DNA of 64,000 nucleotides from Prorocentrum cordatum (Eukaryota > Sar > Dinophyceae > Prorocentrales > Prorocentraceae): contig CAUYUJ010007224.1 of NCBI GenBank assembly GCA_963575745.1, positions 663,501 through 727,500 on the forward strand. The letters are read 5' to 3'. The position numbers and the translations under genes are program-made. Position 1 is the stretch's first letter. Each line of letters opens with the position of its first letter. The notes beneath the pieces were generated by a model that saw nothing but the letters and a program-made list of their open reading frames with translations, was not told the origin of the DNA and did not search any database. This document shows positions 21,264 to 33,100 of this stretch, in pieces.

Positions 21264-23272
21264 ACGCATGCGAACACCCCCACTGGGGCCTTCGGTGGAG
21301 CTCCCTATGGGGCTACGAAACGCTGCCCTGGGTGGGGGAACCGCATGCAGGCAGCCCCACTGGGGCCTTCGGTGGAGCTCCCTGTGGGGCCACGAAACGC
21401 TGCCCTTGGTGGGGGAACCGCATGCGGGCACCCCCACTGGGGCCTACGGTGGAGCTCCCTCTGGGGCTACGAAACGCTGCCCTGGGTGGGGGAACCGCAT
21501 GTGGACACCCCCACTGGGGCCTTCGGTGGAGCTCCCTCTGGGGCTACGAAACGCTGCCCTGGGTGGGGGAACCGCATGTGGACACCCCCACTGGGGCCTT
21601 CGGTGGAGCTCCCTATGGGGCTACGAAACGCTGCCCTGGGTGGGGGAACCGCATGTGGACACCCCCACTGGGGCCTTCGGTGGAGCTCCCTATGGGGCTA
21701 CGAAACGCTGCCCTGGGTGGGGGAACCGCATGCGAACACCCCCACTGGGGCCTTCGGTGGAGCTCCCTATGGGGCCACGAAACGCTGCCCTGGGTGGGGG
21801 AACCGCATGTGGACACCCCCACTGGGGCCTTCGGTGGAGCTCCCTATGGGGCTACGAAACGCTGCCCTGGGTGGGGGAACCGCATGTGGACACCCCCACT
21901 GGGGCCTTCGGTGGAGCTCCCTCTGGGGCTACGAAACGCTGCCCTGGGTGGGGGAACCGCATGAGGGCAGCCCCACTGGGGCCTCGGTGGAGCTCCCTAT
22001 GGGGCTACGAAACGCTGCCCTGGGTGGGGGAACCGCATGTGGACACCCCCACTGGGGCCTTCGGTGGAGCTCCCTATGGGGCTACGAAACGCTGCCCTGG
22101 GTGGGGGAACCGCATGCGAACACCCCCACTGGGGCCTTCGGTGGAGCTCCCTATGGGGCCACGAAACGCTGCCCTGGGTGGGGGAACCGCATGTGGACAC
22201 CCCCACTGGGGCCTTCGGTGGAGCTCCCTATGGGGCACGAAACGCTGCCCTGGGTGGGGGAACCGCATGTGGACACCCCCACTGGGGCCTTCGGTGGAGC
22301 TCCCTATGGGGCACGAAACGCTGCCCTGGGTGGGGGAACCGCATGTGGACACCCCCACTGGGGCCTTCGGTGGAGCTCCCTATGGGGCTACGAAACGCTG
22401 CCCTGGGTGGGGGAACCGCATGTGGACACCCCCACTGGGGCCTTCGGTGGAGCTCCCTATGGGGCCACGAACGCTGCCCTGGGTGGGGGAACCGCATGTG
22501 GACACCCCCACTGGGGCCTTCGGTGGAGCTCCCTCTGGGGCACGAAACGCTGCCCTGGGTGGGGGAACCGCATGTGGACACCCCCACTGGGGCCTTCGGT
22601 GGAGCTCCCTATGGGGCTACGAAACGCTGCCCTGGGTGGGGGAACCGCATGTGGACACCCCCACTGGGGCCTTCGGTGGAGCTCCCTATGGGGCCACGAA
22701 ACGCTGCCCTGGGTGGGGGAACCGCATGCGACACCCCCACTGGGGCCTTCGGTGGAGCTCCCTATGGGGCCACGAAACGCTGCCCTGGGTGGGGGAACCG
22801 CATGTGGACACCCCCACTGGGGCCTTCGGTGGAGCTCCCTATGGGGCCACGAAACGCTGCCCTGGGTGGGGGAACCGCATGCGAACACCCCCACTGGGGC
22901 CTTCGGTGGAGCTCCCTATGGGGCACGAAACGCTGCCCTGGGTGGGGGAACCGCATGCGAACACCCCCACTGGGGCCTTCGGTGGAGCTCCCTATGGGGC
23001 CACGAAACGCTGCCCTGGGTGGGGGAACCGCATGCGAACACCCCCACTGGGGCCTTCGGTGGAGCTCCCTATGGGGCCACGAAACGCTGCCCTGGGTGGG
23101 GGAACCGCATGCGAACACCCCCACTGGGGCCTTCGGTGGAGCTCCCTATGGGGCTACGAAACGCTGCCCTGGGTGGGGGAACCGCATGCGAACACCCCCA
23201 CTGGGGCCTTCGGTGGAGCTCCCTATGGGGCCACGAAACGCTGCCCTGGGTGGGGGAACCGCATGCGAACAC
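21264..23272 (+). repeat. 77-bp minisatellite, 26 units
   Basis: CCGCATG anchors give 26 intervals: 19 of 77 bp and seven of 76 bp. The consensus joins GTGGACACCCCCACTGGGGC, CTTCGGTGGAGCTCCC, TATGGGGCTACGAAACGCTG and CCCTGGGTGGGGGAACCG. No unit has a stop in any + frame, so frames of 748, 718 and 443 codons overlap; they are best explained by the repeat. Variants cluster: TGGACA dominates the middle and CGAACA the last six units. Confidence 0.97.
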
Positions 23273-23512
23273 CCCCGGAGGAGGGAGGAGGAGAGGAAGG
23301 AGGGGAACGCGGGGCACCGTCTCTTCAAAACGAGGACCCAACACACAGGATGGTTGGGAAAAAGATGACGTCGGGGATCGTCTGGGTCAGGCGTCGAGGG
23401 TGGGGCGCTGACTGGGTGTGTTGACGGGGCAGGTGGGAGATCATGCGGAGGAAGGAGAGGCGACAGCACCCCTACCAGGGGGGCCACCCCCCAGCGAGGA
23501 GGTCCACGATGC

Positions 23513-23583
23513 CTCCTCCTCCTCCTCCTCCTCCTCCTCCTCCTCCTCCTCCTCCTCCTCCGCCTCCTCCTCCTCCTCCTCGG
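23513..23583 (+). repeat. (CTC)n tract
   Basis: CCT triplets with one CCG. No gene is recognised in 23273-24906 around it. Confidence 0.95.
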
Positions 23584-24906
23584 TCTGGTAGTAGGGGATG
23601 TCTCGAGCGAGAGGGTGGGCACCGCACCACTCGGAGGACCCTCCCTGGCACCTCGCGCTGGCGGATGCGTGGTCGCCTCTGGCCGGCCCCGGGCATGGCC
23701 GGGGCCATGGCACCTCCCAGGTCTAACATGGCTCCCTCTTCTTCATCCCGTGGCCCCCACTCGCCCGAGCACATGCCTTGCTTCATGATGCGCGCACCCC
23801 CCTCTTGCTGATCCCCTCCCCCGCTGGAGCACCGGAGCAGCGGCCCACCCTGCCGAGCCCTCCCCTCAGGGGCAGCGGGAGAGGGGGGCGGGCTCAGGGG
23901 GGAACACACGTCGACCATCATCGCCCCCCAATCGCTCACTCATGGCCGATAGGGCCTCGCGCCATGCTGCAATCACGGCGGAAAGTCTTTTGGGGGCAAT
24001 CTTCGGTCTCAGGGGCGTTCTCATCGTGCCTGGGGACCGCCAAAGGACGATTCGGGGTTCAGAGCCGGGGCCCAGGAAGGGGTCCCGACCTTTGGGGAGC
24101 CGCGCCGTTACAAGTTCTTGACGCGTCGCGTATCCCCACTTGTATTACCTTCCGCCGCTGGCGCTTCCGCCTGCGGCTGTAAAAAAAAAGTATCCCCACT
24201 TGTCCAGAAACGAGGCCCATGCGACCCCCAATCGCTCACTCATGGCCGATGGAGGCCTGAGCGCCCTCCGCCACGCCGGCCCCGACGGGTCCGAGCGAGC
24301 CCGCGATGGCCCCGAGAGACAACAACGGGCCGTCAAGGGAGCCCAAGATGGCCCCAAGAAGGCCCTGGGTAGCCCCGTGAGATTCACGCTCCTCACCCTC
24401 TTCGTCCCTTGCCGCTCCCGCCTGCAAGCGCCTGGGCACGCGTGCCAATTGTTGATTGCATGGCGCGCGCGCGCGCGACATGTTGTCAGGAGCGTGCCGT
24501 GCTCGGAATGTTGCGGGGGCGCACGCACATATTGCGGCCCCAATTTTTTGATAACATCCCGTCACCCATCATCCTCCTCCCGTTTCTCCTCCACTCGTCC
24601 TGTTATGTGTCTTGCTTGCGCAAGTGACGGCATCTGGGAGGCTAACCCCTCGTTGCACATCAGGTTGGGTAGGCGCACGTTGCAGTGCTATGCGCATCAT
24701 CCACATTATTATCATTCCCCTATCGTGTTCTGCTGTTTGTCCCCCTTGCCCGACCGTCTTTCCTACCTGCATCTGCCTACTGCCATATCATACTCCTCAT
24801 TCTCTGTCGCCCTTCCTTCCCCTCATCGGTGCGTTTCCCCTTCTCATGGCCCCCCTCCTCCGCTCCTCCTCCCGACCACGACTCGGGAGGTGGCGGGGCG
24901 GGGCAG
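23584..24906. other. No recognised gene; probable UBE2J upstream intron
   Basis: GC-rich, with words CCCCCAATCGCTCACTCATG at ~23925 and again at ~24225 (a short duplication). I searched by eye for the N-terminal UBE2J exons (EWHF, GGxYHG) here and upstream without success. Confidence 0.4.
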
Positions 24907-24966
24907 GCCAACTACCCCCTGGCCCCGCCCTCGATCTCGCTGCTCACGCCGAACGGCCGATGGGAG
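24907..24966 (+). CDS. UBE2J: UBE2J exon with TPNGRWE motif
   Basis: Twenty codons from GCC to GAG, flanked by GGGGCAG on the left and GCTGGC on the right. It encodes NYPLAPPSISLLTPNGRWE, the strand and loop before the active site. If exact, the donor is GC. The family normally has F where this has W (NGRF versus NGRW). The exon ends in phase 0, matching exon 2. A CTC tract begins within ~30 nt. Confidence 0.8.
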
Positions 24967-25072
24967 GCTGGCCGCAGGGGAGGGCTTCCCTCTTCCTCCT
25001 CCTCCCCCTCCTCTTCCTCCCCCCTCCCCCTCCTCCTCCTCCTCGTCATCATTATCATCAACATCGTCATCG

Positions 25073-25123
<51 letters not shown>

Positions 25124-25268
25124 CCATCATCATAATCATAATCAATACCAGCATTGTCATCATCATCATCATAATCAACATCATCAGCATCATCATCCTC
25201 ATCATCATCATCACCATCACCATCACCATCACCATCACCATCACCATCACCATCTCCATCACCATCAC

Positions 25269-25345
<77 letters not shown>

Positions 25346-27038
25346 GTAGCCATTTGGACTCGAGCCTCATTTTTTCTGATTTATCCATTGCCCTTTCGCC
25401 CATGGCCGCGGCATGCTGCTGGGGGCCTGGAGGCTAGTGAGCGGTGTGAGAGCTGGAGGCTTGAGGACGGCGCGGGAGGGCACGCCATGCAGGCGTCCCT
25501 GGAAGCCAGCTGAGCAGCGGAACGCCGCCCGCCAAGCTGCTCGTCATGCAGCTGACCGGGCCATCCAGAGGCTCCAGCTGGACAAGGAGCACCTTGCCCA
25601 GGAGTGCCCAGTGCTCAAGGAGGCGGTGACCTTGCTCGTCGGCGACGCCGAGGTCGAGGATCGAGTGGTCGCGATCATTCCCGCACTGGCGGCGAGGCTG
25701 GCGGGCCACCTTCTGGAGCACACAGACCAACTGGGCGCAACGTTGCCATGCACGCAAAAGTTCCTGCAGGCGCTGACGTTGCGCGGGCTTCGCCGCAGCA
25801 GCTCAGGAATTGACAGCGCAGTGCACGACCCGAAGTTCGGCAACCTGTCGCTCGCGCGGCGAGGCCGCTGGTGGCGCGCATCGGGGCCCTTTGTACGTGC
25901 GGCGCCACGCTCTCCTCCTCCTCCTGTCGCGGGCGTTGCTGGCTGCAGGTGGAGGGCGAGGATTCCGAGCCGAAGGGCGCCAAGGACCAGGGCGCCGCCG
26001 CGCCCGCGTCCGACTCCAAGGCCGACAAGTTTGTTGGGGCCATGGTCGTCGTGCGGCCCGACGCCGCGATCGAGGCGCAGTCAGACACCGCGCCCGACAT
26101 CAGTGCTGTGGCTACGTCTGCCCCGGCGCCGAGCAGCTTCAGGGCCGGGGTGCCCATCTTCGTCCCGCTCGAAGGAGCTCCCTAGATTTCCTGGAGGGCG
26201 CCGTCGGTCCGCGGTGCGAGTACAACCGCTCGTGCGGCGACGTGCACGTCTGGATGGGGCGCCAGACGGCCCGTTGCCAGCTGACGGGGTGCCCCCCCCC
26301 ACAGCTGAGGGTGGCATGCAGGGCGTGGCGGCGCTGATGCAGCCGCTCGCGGGGGCTATCCCCGCGTTCGTGGCTTGAGCGGTGTTGGGCCGCCCACGGA
26401 AACGTCGTGTTAGCAGCAGTAGTTTGCTGTGGCTCGTGGCGCCACCCAGCGTCGAAGTGCGGCCTCGTAGGCAGGTGGCGGGAAGTGGCGGGTCCTCGTG
26501 TGGCTCGTGGTGTCTCGTTCGCGAGGGTCTTTGCGTCTGCTCATTGTTGATGTGAGAACGCCCCTGGCGCGTATACTCTGTGCACGGCCTACTAGGGGAT
26601 GCAGTAATGCAGTGGCTGTCGCCCGATGCGGCTCGGGACCCAATGGTCCGCCGAGTCCGGCGCCTATTGTGCTCGTGGCGCCAGGCGGGTCCGAGGATCA
26701 CGAATGCCTGCGACGAGCTTGCCGCTGCCGTGCTCGAGCGTGTCGCCTCTTTCGCGCGGCCGCTGCCGTGCTCGAGCGTGTCGCCTCTTTCGCGCGGCCG
26801 CTGCCGTGCTCGAGCGTGTCGCATCTTTCGCGCGGCCGCTGCCGTGCTCGAGCGTGTCGCCTCTTTCGCGCGGCGGCGATTGGCCGCCGCTGGTGTGGCA
26901 GCGGCGTCGGTCTGCAGCCTGGCAGGTCCTCGCGGGTGCCCAGCGGGCCCGGCCGGACGCTGCGGGCGAGGCGCCGAGGGGTGCGTTCGGGTTCGGGCGG
27001 CTTTCGAGCTCGATAGTTGTTGATACCAGCATCATCAC

Positions 27039-27109
<71 letters not shown>

Positions 27110-27134
27110 GCATCAGCATCAGCATCAGCATCAG

Positions 27135-27187
<53 letters not shown>

Positions 27188-30100
27188 CCAACACTAGCAT
27201 CACCGCCATCACCAGAATCCGCACCAGCACCACTAGCATCGTCACCACCACCACCATCATCACCATCATTCCCATTACCACCACCATCATCACCTGCACG
27301 AGACCGCACCCCCCTGGAGAGCACTAGAGGAAGGGGGGTGCCTTCCCCTCTCCCGCACCTCTCTTGTGCGGCACGGTTTTGGCCGAAAGGCCATGGTGGA
27401 CGTGCCAGCGCCCCCTCGGGCGTTTGCTCCCCCCTCCCCTTCTGTGCGTTCCCTCGCATTTCCCCCTCGGATTTGCTTTCGGCCTCCCCTGCGTCTCCGG
27501 CTGCGTTTCCCCCTTGCTTTGCTCCTGCCTGTTGCGCGCCACAGGTCGTTCCCTGGGTCGTCGGGAGGGCCAGGGTCGCCTGGCGGTGTGAAAGGTCCCC
27601 CATCCTTTCACGCTGCTCCTAGCAACAAGGATGTTGGTGGATTCCGACCGGGTGTCTGGATCATCGTCGCCCTCCGATTTCCCCTTTCAGAGAGCTGCGG
27701 CTCGGCCCTGGTTGCGACGGGGTGGACGATGCACGTGTTCTCGTGCGTGCACGTCCCTTGATGCAGTCCTTGCCCGCGGCGGTCCTTCCCATTTCCCACC
27801 ACCTCGGCTGGCGACTCGTCCGCCGCCCCTGTTGGGTCCTCGTTGCCAGGTCCGGACCCCAGCATGTTGGCCTGTTGGGTGGCCATCGGTGCCGTCCAGG
27901 TTCGGGCCCTGGAGGGCCGGTTCCTGGCCCCCCCTGCTCTCCCTGTCCAGCAGGTTGACTGTGTGTGCCGTCGTCCCTGCCCCAATTCGCTTCTGGCGCG
28001 CCCCGCCCCGCGGCCCGACCGGCGCCTGCACCTGTTTCGGCTCGCTTGCGCCCGCTGATTCAACAACAAATGTGGAAGCGTTGCACCCCCTCCCCCTTGC
28101 GGTAGCGGTACGCTCCGCAGGGAGTGGGGGGGGTGCCGCCCCGTGGGACCCGAGGGGGGGGGCCGCTGCCCCCGCCCCGTCGCGGGTCGCGTCGGGGGTG
28201 GGTGAACGGTGGCAGCTGTTACCCCGCCCGCCTTCGCGGGCAGCGTGAAGCGCGGTGGAAAAGGGACACGGTACGTTCATGCGGGGATGGCGCACCGGCG
28301 ACGCCGGCGAAAGTGTGCAAGCTTGAAGCCCACACGGCAGAACGACGCGGAAACACCGAGGGACACAGCAGCGCCACAGGACCCGACGGGATTCAAACCT
28401 CGACAGGGCGGGGCCGCGATCGGTTCGAGGTTGAAGGATCGGCGCGGTGTCAAAAACCCGTGCGCGCGCCGACGCCGCACGAGCCTACCGAGCGGGGGTC
28501 GTCGCCAGGGCTGGATCCGCCTCGGTGTGCAGGGCCCGCGGGTCGGGGTGGCTGCACCTGGCCCGTTGCCGGGCGTCCCCGGGGGTTTTTCGGGGCCTCG
28601 TGGTCGGCCAGGGCTCCGGTAGCAACCCCACTGAAGTTTCGTCGGTGGATGGCAGTTGTGCTTTCCCAGCCGTCCATTGACAGGGGGTCATCACCACCAC
28701 CACCATCCTCGTCCACCTCGTTGTCATCGCCATCATCACTGGCATCATCACCATCGCCACTGTCACTATCATTATCCTCCTCCTCCTCCTCCTCGTCCTC
28801 CTCCTCCTCCGCATGCATTCTCCCACATGTCCACCCTCCCCTCCTCATTCTCAGTAATTCCTCCTCCTTCGCGTTATCCTTCGCCCCGCCCTTCTCTACC
28901 CTTCCCGCCTCCTCTCTCCCCCTCCCCCTACTTGCTCCCCCACCGTGCCCACACATTCGTACACGCATGATGCTACTGATGCAGCTTTTGCAGGGTGAGA
29001 AAACGTGTGCGACTGATCTTGTGCATCTTGCAGAATCGTCGCGGCTCGTGAAGAGCCAGGAAAGTTGTGCACTCTGGGGCGAACGTGGCGCTCGTGGGAG
29101 CTCGGCTGGCGCCGTAGAAACTATGAGTGCCCCGGAATGCTTCATGGGCGCGGGCTTAAGTCGGGCACGTCCTTCTACAAGGGGAATGTTCAAAAATATA
29201 GCAAAATAGTCAGGGGACGACTTTCTATCATTTTTGATTATTCTTCAATCTGTTTTGAGTATGTTTGAAGTTTCGCCCACAGTCCGCCTGTAGGGGACAT
29301 GTCCGACCGTAAGCCATGACTGTCCCGGAATGCTTCATGTGCGTGGGCACATTGGTAGCATCGCCGTGCCGAGTTTCCAATGCGGCTTTGTGGATTGATG
29401 TTGCGAGGAGGGGTGCGAACAGCAATGTAGCCCATGCTTCATCATTTGCATACGGGCCAACAGAATACACACCCTGCTTTTATTCCGCACTGCGCCGAGG
29501 GCATCCGGAAAGGGCACCATTTTATTTTGGCGCACGTTGGCCGCCCTTCGCGTTGCCGATGAATGGCGTAGTCCACCTGACTTCCACATTACAGGATGTC
29601 ACAGTGTAGCGGAGCCGCTTCCGCACCGGCGCCCCTGTCCCGACCGTCGTCCTTCTCAGTCCGATCCCGCCCCGCTGTTCGCCATTGCTGGTCCTTGTCG
29701 TGCGTCTGCTTTTCATGTTTGGCATCTTCGGGAAGCTGCTCTGGACCAGGCGGGGGGTCCTGTGAGCCCACAGCGATCACACGAATGTCCCTTCTGTCCC
29801 TCTGGCACAGTGCTTTCTGACCTGCCGGGCGCAGCTAAGATGTGCAGCATGCGGGCGACAAGTCGCAGAATTGATCGGGGGCTAGCAACAGGAGTGACTG
29901 GGCTCGGCGACGGCGTTGAGAAAAGGCATCATGGTCGCAGTGGTGGCGGTGGTGCCGAAACTGGCAACGCAATGTATGCTGGTGATGGCGATTGCGGTTG
30001 TGATGATGGCGTCGTCGTGGATGATGTCTGCAGACGGCCAGGGTTCGTCGATACGTTTGCCAGTGCATGCACGAGAACGCGCGCGCGCACGCGGTCGCCC

Positions 30101-33100
30101 AGAATCTACAGCCGAGACGCAGGATCAGTTCGGGTTAGGAGGGGGATCGCTGTTCCTTAGGCCCTTCAACTTTCGCACCTCTAGTGCTTCTCGTGCGCCT
30201 GGGCCCTCTTGAGGCCAGAAGGGGGCTTCGTTCCTTGCCTGGTATTCGCTATGACCATCATTTGACTGCTCCTCTCCTCCCCCGTGCCCTCCTGCCTCCC
30301 GAGGTCGGCAAGAAGATCTGCCTCAGCAACACCCACTACCACCCTGAGTCGTGGCAGCCCGCCTGGGGCATCCGCACCATAGTGGAGGCGCCCGCCGGCC
30401 GGGCCGCCTCGGCGAGCTGGGCAGCCCCGCCCTGCCGGTTCGGACATGGAACGGCCAGGAGGAGGAGGAGGAGGAGGAGGAGGAGGAGGAGGAGGAGGAG
30501 CAGGATGTGGATGAGGAGGAGGAGGAGAAGGAGGAGGAGGAGGAGGAGGAGGCGGAGGAGGAGGAGGCGGAGGAGGAGGCGGAGGAGGAGGAGGAGGAGG
30601 AGGAGGAGGAGGCATGTGCCGATCGTGCAGAAGCCTCTCGTCTTCCCCTCGGCCCACCGTTTCTTCTGCGGCTTGGTTCAGGGCCCTGCTTCCATCTTCT
30701 CGCGAGGACTGTCAGCATTTGAGGGGAATGTGGGGGAGGGAGGAAGTGACGCCATGATCCGCGCCCGCGCCGTCTGGGAACCAGATGCCCCGGCCATTCC
30801 CGGACGGCGCCGTCGCGACTCGTGACGGTATCAGGGCTACCGGGTTTGGGGGGAGGCTCCAGGATTGGTGGTCCGTAGTACCGTTGGACGTCTGTGGGTT
30901 TTTTTTGTTGGAGTGGGAGGGGCTCTCGGGGGAGGGGGGTCGGGGGCCTTGAGGGGATGTCCTCGGGGGCGCCTTCCTCGAGTTGGCGATCAGGAGGATG
31001 GGGATGAGGACGGAGCAGCGGGAGGAGGACGGAGGCAGGCAGGGAGAGAGAGGAGGAGGAGGAGGAGGAGGAGGCAGGCCCTGCGGGCCGCAGAGCGATT
31101 GGTCACCCGACTCCAGGAACTGCACGGCGCCGGACTCGGGCCGAGGGAGAGCTTCTGACTGCTCCAAACCTACAGCAAAGGCTGCGTCACGCACCTGCTG
31201 CGCGCAAGCTACGAGGACGGGGTCTGGCTCACCAGGCTCGACAGGACACTCACACAGTTTGTGGAGGACTTCCTGGGCGACGCCCTCGACGACGACTGGC
31301 GGGCGCAATGCTTCCTCTGGTTGACCGACGGGGGCCTCGGGCTTGCCTCGGCCGCGCAAGCGGCTGCCGCCGCCTACCTGGGGCCAGGTACACGGCGGAG
31401 ATAGAGGTCCACATCGCCGATCACGGGGCCAGGGGTTGCTGGCCAACGTCGGCGCTCGAGGACCTCGACTTCGGCATGCTTGAGTGGGGAGCCAGCGAGA
31501 CCAGCACCGCGGCAGGGGGCCCCCCGGGCGCGGCGGCAGCAGCGGTACTGATAGTGTCGGCCGCGGCGGCGGTCTCGAGCGCGGCGGAGCGTGGAGGCGC
31601 CGAGCCCGTGCGGAAGCGGCTTGCGGCTGCAGCGTCGGCAGGCGCCCGCGGCCGCGGTTTGGCCGGCAGCCCAGCCGCCGCAGCGCCAGCAGCCGATCGA
31701 CACGTGGCTCGACGGATCCAGGCTCCGCCAGCGGTGGGCGACAACGCTGTCTTCGGACTGCCGCCGCCGACTGGTGGGGAGCCGTGGCAGGTCCGAGGCC
31801 ACCAGCTGATGATGGGGCGCGTCGAGGGCGAAGCTGGCGAGTTCCTCGCATGCACCACGTGCTTCATGTATGCGCGGACGCCCAAGATGCGCTGGCGCGG
31901 GCTCCGCGACGCGCGCGCAGGGGCCGCCGCCAACAGAGCTCGCAAGGGCTCGAGGGCGCAGGCGCACAACGACTTCGAGCGCGGCCTGCTGCCTGGGACC
32001 CAACCGAAGAAGTCCTTCGGAGCGCTCGTGGCGCCGACGGCCGCGGCGCGGAGCCGCTGGGCGGAGAAGCTCGGGCTGGCGGCGGACGGCGACCTGGCCG
32101 AGAGCGCATCCGCGAGCGCCAGCGCGGAGCAGGGCGCCGCGGGCGAGCGGCTTGCCAAGCGCCAGAGGACGGCCACTGCGGCCGCAGGAGGGGGCACTGG
32201 TGCCAGCGCAGCCGACGGCGTTCTCATCCTGCCGCCCGCGGGATCTGTGGCAGCTGCCTACGGCTTCGCCTCGGTCGGGGAGGCGCGAGCCCGCGGGGGC
32301 GGCGCGCCAGGCGAGGGCGGACGTTGCGGCGGCCTTCGCGCGGGGCTAGCGCCGTGCCATTGAATTCACCACGGGCATGTTGCCCTTGCAGAAAGACGAA
32401 AGTGCCCCCACCGTATCATGCATCCTTATTCTATGGGTCGACTGCACTGTGTGCCTGGCCAGATCTCTCTGCCCTCGCACTGCTGGCTGGCAGGGCGCGG
32501 CGCTCGCCCTGATCTCCTGGGCCCCGAGGGTGGTATTAAATTCCCCGCCCCATCCCCCTCCTCCTCCTCCTCCTCCCCCTCCTCCTCCTCCTCCTCCTCC
32601 TCCTCCTCCTGTTTTTCCTCGTCCTCCTCGGAGGATAAAACATGATGTCTTGAAGCCCTCTTGGGGCGCTCTTGGGGCCCTCGTGGGGCCATCCTGGGCC
32701 TGTCTTGGGGCTGTCTTGGGCCGTTTGGGGCCGTCTTGAGGCCTCAAGAGCCCATCCTTTCAGGGGCGCCCCAGGGCTGCCACGGGGCCGTTTTGGAGGC
32801 TTCTTCGGCCGTGTCGAGCAGAAGGAAGCGCAGACGGATGAAGACGCCAATTGTTGTTCAAAAGTTGTAAGGAAGCCGATCTTCGGGACGTACGTGGTCA
32901 TCTTGTTGTCCGCCTCGGAAACTGTGTTGGCTGCGTCCTGAACCGACTTAGGCCACTGTCAGCCGTGTTGAGGCCATCGTGGGCCGTCTTGGAGGCATCT
33001 TGGGCCTTCTTGGCGGCCCCAGTGGCTTGCCTCGGTCGTCTTGGAAATTCGGGACCGCGGGCCGCGGATTCATCGTTTTTGCATGAAATCGGCATCGGGA

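Noticed and set aside
21165-23424. Overlapping forward frames of 748, 718 and 443 codons
   Set aside because: They are the 77-bp repeat read in three frames; no non-repeat domain and no codon bias distinguishes one frame.
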